A stretch of DNA of 11,077 nt from contig CAYXIO010000085.1 of assembly GCA_964465125.1 (NCBI GenBank), positions 1-11,077 of the forward strand, given 5' to 3'. The position numbers were made by a program, and so were the translations under genes. The notes beneath the pieces are model-generated. The model made no database searches, was not told the origin of the DNA, and saw only the letters and a program-made list of their open reading frames with translations. The stretch comes from CAYOHG01 sp964465125 (GTDB lineage Bacteria; Planctomycetota; Phycisphaerae; UBA1845; Fen-1342). Of this stretch, positions 7,010 to 11,077 are shown in pieces (the first letter of the stretch is position 1; each line of letters begins with the position of its first letter).

Positions 7010-8155
7010 TCAATCCAGTTGCTTGCGGAAGCGCAGCGTCGCCAGCGTCAGAATGAGGGTGAAGCAGATCGCCAGCCCGCCGACCTGCGGAAGCAGATCC
7101 GCGACGGTCGCGCCGCGCAGGATCATGCCGCGCAGGATTTCGAGAAAGTACGTGACCGGAATGCCAAACGAGAGCAGGTAGACCGGCAGCGGCATGCCTT
7201 CACGCGGAAAGACGAAGCCCGACAGCAGGATCGAAGGCAGCATGATCATGAACGCGACCTGAATGGCCTGCAATTGCGTCCGCGCGATGGTGGAAACCAG
7301 CAGTCCCAGGCCCAGCGCGGTGAGCAGGAACAGCACGCTGAGCAGCAGCAGCAGCCAGAGATTTCCCGCGATCGGCACGCCGAAGACGTAGACCATGACC
7401 GCCAGCACGATCAGCGTTTCGAGAAAGCCCATCATCGCGTAGGGCGTCAGTTTGCCGAGCATCAGCCCCAGCCGGCCGACCGGCGTGACGAAGAGCTGCT
7501 CGAGCGTGCCGGTCTCGCGCTCGCGGACGATCGCGAAGGAAGTCAGAAAGAGCGTGACGAGCTGGAGGATGATGCCGACCAGCGCGGGCACGAAGAAGTG
7601 AGCGCTTTCCAGGTTGGGGTTGTAGAGCAGCCGGGCGCGGACGTCGACCGGAACGGCCAGCCCGCCGGCCGGGTTGCGCGCCGGCGCGATCTGCAACGCC
7701 TCAGCGAAGCCGCGCGCCTTGGCCATCGAGACGTTCAGCCCGAGCAGCTTGGCCACGTTCAGCGCGGTGCTGGCAACCTGCGAATCACTGCCGTCGATCA
7801 ACACCTGTACGCTGGCCTGCTCGCCGCGCAGCAGCCGGTCGGAGTAGTCCGGCGGAATGACGACCGCCACCTTCGCCCGGCCCGAGGCCAGCGCCCGCTC
7901 GGTCGATTCACGGTCGTAGACGTGCTCGACGATGCGAAACGTGTGCGTGTTGCGCAGCGCGTCGAGCAGCTCGCGGCTCGACGCGCGTCCGTCCATGTCG
8001 TACACGATCGTGCCGATATCCTCGATGGTCGTGTTGATCGCGTAGCCGAAGATCAGCAGCTCGGCCACCGGGATGATGAACGCGAAGAAGAGCGTCATGG
8101 GCTGCCGGCGGATGTGCGCCCACTCCTTCAGAAAGATGGCGATCAATCCGTTCAT
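7010..8155 (-). CDS. ABC-2 type permease of an export system (YbhS/YbhR/YhhJ-like)
   Basis: A 381-residue inner-membrane protein. One membrane helix near the N-terminus (residues 20-40, LFFAFIIPVAELLIFGYAI) is followed by a large extracytoplasmic domain of about 140 residues (about 42-182). Five further hydrophobic segments lie at about 189-210, 236-260, 266-290, 297-316 and 354-374. The family motif RERETGTLEQLFVTP (211-225) is present. This is the full six-helix layout of the ABC-2 permease group that works with HlyD-type fusion proteins. The ATG overlaps the ATPase stop (ATGA, 8152-8155), with GGAG near 8166-8169 as a possible ribosome binding site. It is the only permease gene in the operon, so the transporter is probably a homodimer. 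Substrates of such systems include drugs, dyes and cations in the E. coli relatives; the substrate here is unknown. Confidence 0.92.
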   Translation of the reverse strand: MNGLIAIFLKEWAHIRRQPMTLFFAFIIPVAELLIFGYAINTTIEDIGTIVYDMDGRASSRELLDALRNTHTFRIVEHVYDRESTERALASGRAKVAVVIPPDYSDRLLRGEQASVQVLIDGSDSQVASTALNVAKLLGLNVSMAKARGFAEALQIAPARNPAGGLAVPVDVRARLLYNPNLESAHFFVPALVGIILQLVTLFLTSFAIVRERETGTLEQLFVTPVGRLGLMLGKLTPYAMMGFLETLIVLAVMVYVFGVPIAGNLWLLLLLSVLFLLTALGLGLLVSTIARTQLQAIQVAFMIMLPSILLSGFVFPREGMPLPVYLLSFGIPVTYFLEILRGMILRGATVADLLPQVGGLAICFTLILTLATLRFRKQLD

Positions 8156-9111
8156 CGCGTGCGCTCCGCGGCGGCGGCCCGGCTGAGAGAGACAAACACG
8201 TCTTCGAGCGTCGGGGTGGCCGCCCGCAGGGTCACCGCGTCGCGCCGTTCGTGCAGGCGTTCGAGCAGCAGCTTTTCGTCCAGGGTTTCTTCCACGAGCA
8301 GGTGCAGGGCTTCGCCGAAGAGCGTCGCGTCGCGCACGCCGGGCGCGTCCTGTAGCGAGCGCATCGCCGCGACCGGGTGCACGGTCGTCAGCTCCAGCCG
8401 GCGCGTGCCCGGCGGCGTCACGTCGTCGCGCTGCTTGAGCTCGGCCGGGCGCCCGAACGCCAGCAGCCGGCCGGTGTCGATGTAGCCGACGTGCGTGCAG
8501 CGCTCCGCCTCGTCCATGTAGTGCGTCGTCACGAAAAACGTGCAGCCGCGCGTCGAAAGATCACCCAGCAGGTCCCACAGCGCTCGACGCGCGACCGGGT
8601 CGATGCCCGCCGTCGGCTCGTCCAGGAACAGCACCTCCGGCTCGTGAATCAGCGCGCAAGCCAGCGCCAGACGCTGCTTCCAACCGCCCGAGAGCGTGTC
8701 GGTAAGCTGGTTGCGGCGGTCCTGCATCTCGACCAGCGCGTAGAGCTCGCGCTTGCGGCGGCGGATTTTCTCGCGCAGCAAGCCGTAGACCCGGCCGTAG
8801 AAATCGAGATTCTCCTCGACCGTGAGGTCGCCGTAGAGGCTGAATTTCTGCGACATGTAGCCGATGCGGCGCTTGACGGCCTCGGACTCGCGCGCGACGT
8901 CGCGGCCCAGCACGTGTCCGCGGCCGTCGCTGGGACGCAGCACGCCGCAGAGCATGCGGATGATGGTTGACTTGCCGCTGCCGTTGGGGCCGAGAAAGCC
9001 GAAGATGGCGCTGCGCGGGACGGCGAAGCTGACCCGGTCGACGGCCAGGCGCTCGCCGAAGCGGCGCGTGAGGCCATCGGCCGCGATGACGATCTCGTCG
9101 CCTTCGGTCAC
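8152..9111 (-). CDS. ABC exporter ATP-binding protein
   Basis: A 319-residue single-domain ATPase, cytoplasmic. Walker A is GPNGSGKST (41-49), the Q-loop glutamine is Q88 (YMSQKFSLY), and the signature is LSGGW (140-144), a Trp variant of LSGGQ. Walker B is VLFLDE (160-165) and the switch histidine is H197 (VTTHYMDEAE). A C-terminal extension of about 90 residues ends with TPTLEDVFVSLS, common in drug-type ABC-2 exporters. The GTG at 9111 is chosen because it overlaps the stop of the upstream fusion-protein gene (GTGA) and begins right before the conserved domain. The ATG at 9372 would overlap that gene by more than 260 nt and adds only Arg/Pro-rich sequence. It pairs with the downstream permease and upstream HlyD protein. 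E. coli YbhF has two such domains; this one has one. Confidence 0.93.
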   Translation of the reverse strand: MTEGDEIVIAADGLTRRFGERLAVDRVSFAVPRSAIFGFLGPNGSGKSTIIRMLCGVLRPSDGRGHVLGRDVARESEAVKRRIGYMSQKFSLYGDLTVEENLDFYGRVYGLLREKIRRRKRELYALVEMQDRRNQLTDTLSGGWKQRLALACALIHEPEVLFLDEPTAGIDPVARRALWDLLGDLSTRGCTFFVTTHYMDEAERCTHVGYIDTGRLLAFGRPAELKQRDDVTPPGTRRLELTTVHPVAAMRSLQDAPGVRDATLFGEALHLLVEETLDEKLLLERLHERRDAVTLRAATPTLEDVFVSLSRAAAAERTR

Positions 9112-10232
9112 GGGGCGGGTTCCAGGAAGACGTCGGCGGACATGCCGGCCCGCAGCGCGTCGCGGCTCTCGTCGATCAGCACTTTGATGCGAAAGACCTG
9201 CTTGCTGCGCTCTTGCGGGGTCTGCGCGTTGGACGGAGTGAATTCCGCCTGGCGGGCGATGAAGCCGATGTGGCCGGCGAAGCGCCGGTCGGGGAATGCG
9301 TCGACCCGCAGCGTGACGCGCTGGTCGAGCTTCAGGTCGAGCCGGTTTTCGGGGACGTAGGCCCGTACCCATAGCGTGCGCGTGTCGAGCAGGCTGATGA
9401 CCGGCGCGTTGGGAGCCATCAGGTCGCCGGGCTCGAGATCCGCCGCCTCGATTACGCCGTCAAACGGGGCTTTCAGCTCGGTTTCGGCCAGGCGGCGCTC
9501 GATGCTCTCGACGGCGGCCTGGGCGGCCTGCACGCGGGCCTGAGCCTCGCTGATTTCCTCGGGCCGATAGCCCGCTTTCATCAGGGCCAGGGCCTGCTCG
9601 GACTCAACGAGCTGCGCCTGCGCCTCGGCGATGTCTTCGGCGCGCGAGCCCTCCTCGGCCAGCTCGAGCTCGCTGCGCGCCCCGCGCAGCCGGGCCTGGG
9701 CGCGCTCGAGCAGCATGCGGGCGTTGTCGATCTCTCGCCGCGCGGCGTCGGTGCGCTCGGCCAGACCCATGACGCGCTCGTACTCGCTCTGGGCGAATTT
9801 CAGGTCGGCGTCGGCGTAGGCCAGGTTCTCTTTGCGGACCTGGATCTCGAGCGGGCGACTGCCGGCGACGCGACGTTCGAGGACCGCCTTGTAGCGGTCG
9901 CGCCGTGCGGTGGCCTGCGCGACGTCCTCACTGCGGTAGCCGGCCTGAAGCAGTTGTAGGCGGGCCTGGTACGCAGCCAGCGAGGCCCGCGCCTCGGCCA
10001 GCTCCTCTTGCAGCGTGAAGGGCTCGAGCGTGACCAGCGTCTGGCCGGCGGTGACGTTTTGCCCCTCGCGCACCAGCACCTCGCGCACCCGCCCGCCGAC
10101 GCGCGAGCCCAGCCGGGCCTCGTCGGCCTCGATCATGCCGGAGACGAAGTAGGGTCCGGTGCTGCGCTGGCTGTAGACGAGTCCGGCGAGCAGGACAAGC
10201 ACGATCGGGATGATGATCAGGACGCGGCGCAT
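9108..10232 (-). CDS. HlyD-family membrane fusion protein of the ABC exporter (YbhG-like)
   Basis: A 374-residue adaptor. Residues 3-20 form an N-terminal membrane anchor or signal (VLIIIPIVLVLLAGLVY). The first lipoyl half lies at about 30-72 (RVGGRVREVLVREGQNVTAGQ). A long coiled coil follows at about 73-252 and carries three copies of a GYRxEDIAEAQA-like motif (97-109, 194-206, 220-232). The second lipoyl half starts KAPFDG (254-259). The beta-barrel has the PENRLDLKLDQRVTL stretch and a typical FTPSNAQTPQERSKQVF segment (331-347). It connects the ABC-2 permease to an outer-membrane channel that is not encoded here. The start at 10232 is preferred over the in-frame ATG at 10268 because GAGGG sits five bases upstream and the membrane segment follows directly. 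It is first in an HlyD-ATPase-permease operon. Confidence 0.92.
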   Translation of the reverse strand: MRRVLIIIPIVLVLLAGLVYSQRSTGPYFVSGMIEADEARLGSRVGGRVREVLVREGQNVTAGQTLVTLEPFTLQEELAEARASLAAYQARLQLLQAGYRSEDVAQATARRDRYKAVLERRVAGSRPLEIQVRKENLAYADADLKFAQSEYERVMGLAERTDAARREIDNARMLLERAQARLRGARSELELAEEGSRAEDIAEAQAQLVESEQALALMKAGYRPEEISEAQARVQAAQAAVESIERRLAETELKAPFDGVIEAADLEPGDLMAPNAPVISLLDTRTLWVRAYVPENRLDLKLDQRVTLRVDAFPDRRFAGHIGFIARQAEFTPSNAQTPQERSKQVFRIKVLIDESRDALRAGMSADVFLEPAP

Positions 10233-10362
10233 GGGGACCCTCGGGTGGAGGATGAAAACTGGCCCCAATCCTCACGTCGGACGGCGTCGCCTTGCGGTCA
10301 CGCGCGTCGCGACGACAGCGCGTCGGCTGGCGTCCCGAGAGGGCAGGCCTGCGCGGCTCGAA
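10233..10362. other. Intergenic region between icd and the exporter operon
   Basis: A gap of 130 bp holding the ribosome binding site of the HlyD gene (CCCTC at 10238-10242, GAGGG on the minus strand) and, by position, the most likely place for the exporter promoter. No clear -35/-10 pair is seen. Two loopless 10-bp palindromes occur (10305-10314 and 10343-10352), the second just after the icd stop. Neither is a convincing terminator or operator. Confidence 0.35.
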
Positions 10363-11077
10363 CTACATGTGCTTGATCACCGCCTGCCCGAACTCGCTGC
10401 ACTTCAGCAGCGTCGCCCCTTCCATCAGCCGGTGGAAGTCGTACGTCACCGTCCTTGCTCCGATCGCGCCGTCCATGCCCTTGAGGATCAGGTCGGCGGC
10501 CTCGCCCCAGCCCAGGTAGCGCAGCATCATCTCGCCCGACAGGATCACCGAGCCCGGATTGACCTGGTCCTTGTTGGCGTACTTCGGCGCCGTGCCGTGC
10601 GTCGCCTCGAAGATGGCGTGCCCGCTGACGTAGTTGATGTTGGCGCCCGGGGCGATGCCGATGCCGCCGACCTGCGCCGCCAGCGCGTCGGACAGGTAAT
10701 CGCCGTTCAGGTTAAGCGTGGCGATCACGTCGAAGTCGCGCGGCCGCGTCAGCACCTGCTGAAGCGTGATGTCGGCGATGGTGTCCTTGATCAGCAGCAT
10801 CTTCTTCCACTTGCCGTCGCCGTGCGTCGGCCAGAGCTTCAGTGCCGTCTCGACCTCGGCGCAGACCTTCTTCTTCTGGTCGGGCGTCATCATCTCGTAG
10901 CCGGGTTCGACCATCATCGCGTTGGCTTCAACCGACAGGTCGGGGTTTGATTCCTTGTTCCCGAGCATCCAGCTTTCGCGCTCGGTGACGACCTGCGGGC
11001 GGAAGAAGGTCGTCGCGACCTGGTAGCCCCAGTCGCGGAACGCGCCCTCGGTGAACTTCATGATGTTGCCCTTGTGC
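10363..11077 (-). CDS. icd: NADP-dependent isocitrate dehydrogenase, C-terminal part (5' end outside window)
   Basis: The visible 237 residues are the C-terminal part of the TCA-cycle enzyme that oxidises isocitrate to 2-oxoglutarate and CO2. The frame stays open to the window edge, reading HKGNIMKFTEGAF, the conserved core motif, so the true start lies beyond 11077. Counting from the Met at 11061, the metal-binding aspartates of NLNGDYLSDA are D121 and D125. The NADP-choosing residues of the E. coli enzyme are all kept: Lys-Tyr in HGTAPKYA (160-161) and Tyr...Arg in TVTYDFHRLM (207, 211). NADP specificity is therefore well supported. Between DWGYQ and IKD there are 76 residues, against 29 in E. 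coli as I recall it; the extra part includes VTERESWMLGNKESNPDLS and resembles the insertion in cyanobacterial enzymes. The C-terminus (LLKCSEFGQAVIKHM) is complete. Confidence 0.96.
   Translation of the reverse strand, partial: HKGNIMKFTEGAFRDWGYQVATTFFRPQVVTERESWMLGNKESNPDLSVEANAMMVEPGYEMMTPDQKKKVCAEVETALKLWPTHGDGKWKKMLLIKDTIADITLQQVLTRPRDFDVIATLNLNGDYLSDALAAQVGGIGIAPGANINYVSGHAIFEATHGTAPKYANKDQVNPGSVILSGEMMLRYLGWGEAADLILKGMDGAIGARTVTYDFHRLMEGATLLKCSEFGQAVIKHM

Noticed and set aside
5190..7013. Antisense open frame of about 600 codons opposite the M50 gene
   Set aside because: Its translation is Arg/Gln/His-rich low-complexity sequence without domains. It is a by-product of GC-rich codon use in the real gene on the other strand.
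6959..8485. Plus-strand open frame of about 500 codons across the ABC permease and ATPase genes
   Set aside because: The translation is Arg/Gln/Asp/His-rich with no domain, and it lies wholly over two genes with clear family motifs on the minus strand.
9112..9372. Longer ATPase starting at the ATG at 9372
   Set aside because: The added 87 residues are Arg/Pro-rich, unlike the family, and lie inside the HlyD coding sequence. The GTG at 9111 with GTGA overlap fits better.
10305..10352. Two 10-bp palindromes (10305-10314, 10343-10352) as operator or terminator sites
   Set aside because: Short GC palindromes are common in DNA of this composition. They have no loop and no T-tract, and the two sequences differ from each other.

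Overview
The window is GC-rich coding DNA with almost no intergenic space and no RNA genes, CRISPR arrays or insertion sequences that I can see. It holds nine genes: a five-gene plus-strand run (1-6893), and on the minus strand a three-gene ABC exporter operon (7010-10232) and the 3' part of icd (10363-11077). The C-terminus of a large repeat-containing surface protein, PilZ and GAF regulators mixed with HlyD-type adaptors, and an NADP isocitrate dehydrogenase with a long insertion together suggest a Gram-negative environmental bacterium. Planctomycetota (Phycisphaerae-like) is my best guess, with moderate to low confidence because no phylogenetic marker could be aligned.

Plus strand. A protein that begins before the window ends at 1343 with two K319L/PKD-like Ig-fold repeats of 93 residues, a long acidic low-complexity linker and a short hydrophobic/basic tail. 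It overlaps by 4 nt with a periplasmic adaptor (HlyD/RND-adaptor type). That gene overlaps by 4 nt with a PilZ-domain protein. After 21 nt comes a fusion of two GAF-like domains, one membrane helix and an HlyD adaptor. This overlaps by 4 nt with an M50 site-2-protease-like membrane protein that has a PqqD-like N-terminal domain and a C-terminal HlyD-like barrel. Three of these genes have GTG or ATG starts inside the GTGA or ATGA of the preceding stop, so the set is probably one translationally coupled operon. My reading is a dedicated export, processing or display machine for the giant surface protein, with c-di-GMP (PilZ) and an unknown GAF ligand as cytoplasmic inputs. No ATPase, RND pump or outer-membrane channel is encoded in the visible part.

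Minus strand. Reading from 10232 down to 7010: an HlyD/YbhG-like membrane fusion protein, an ABC ATPase and an ABC-2 permease, again joined by 4-nt overlaps. This is a compact YbhGFSR-like exporter with a single permease. It converges on the plus-strand operon across a 116-bp gap. Upstream of it, and separated by 130 bp, lies icd, which keeps the NADP-specificity residues and carries about 47 extra residues relative to the E. coli enzyme.
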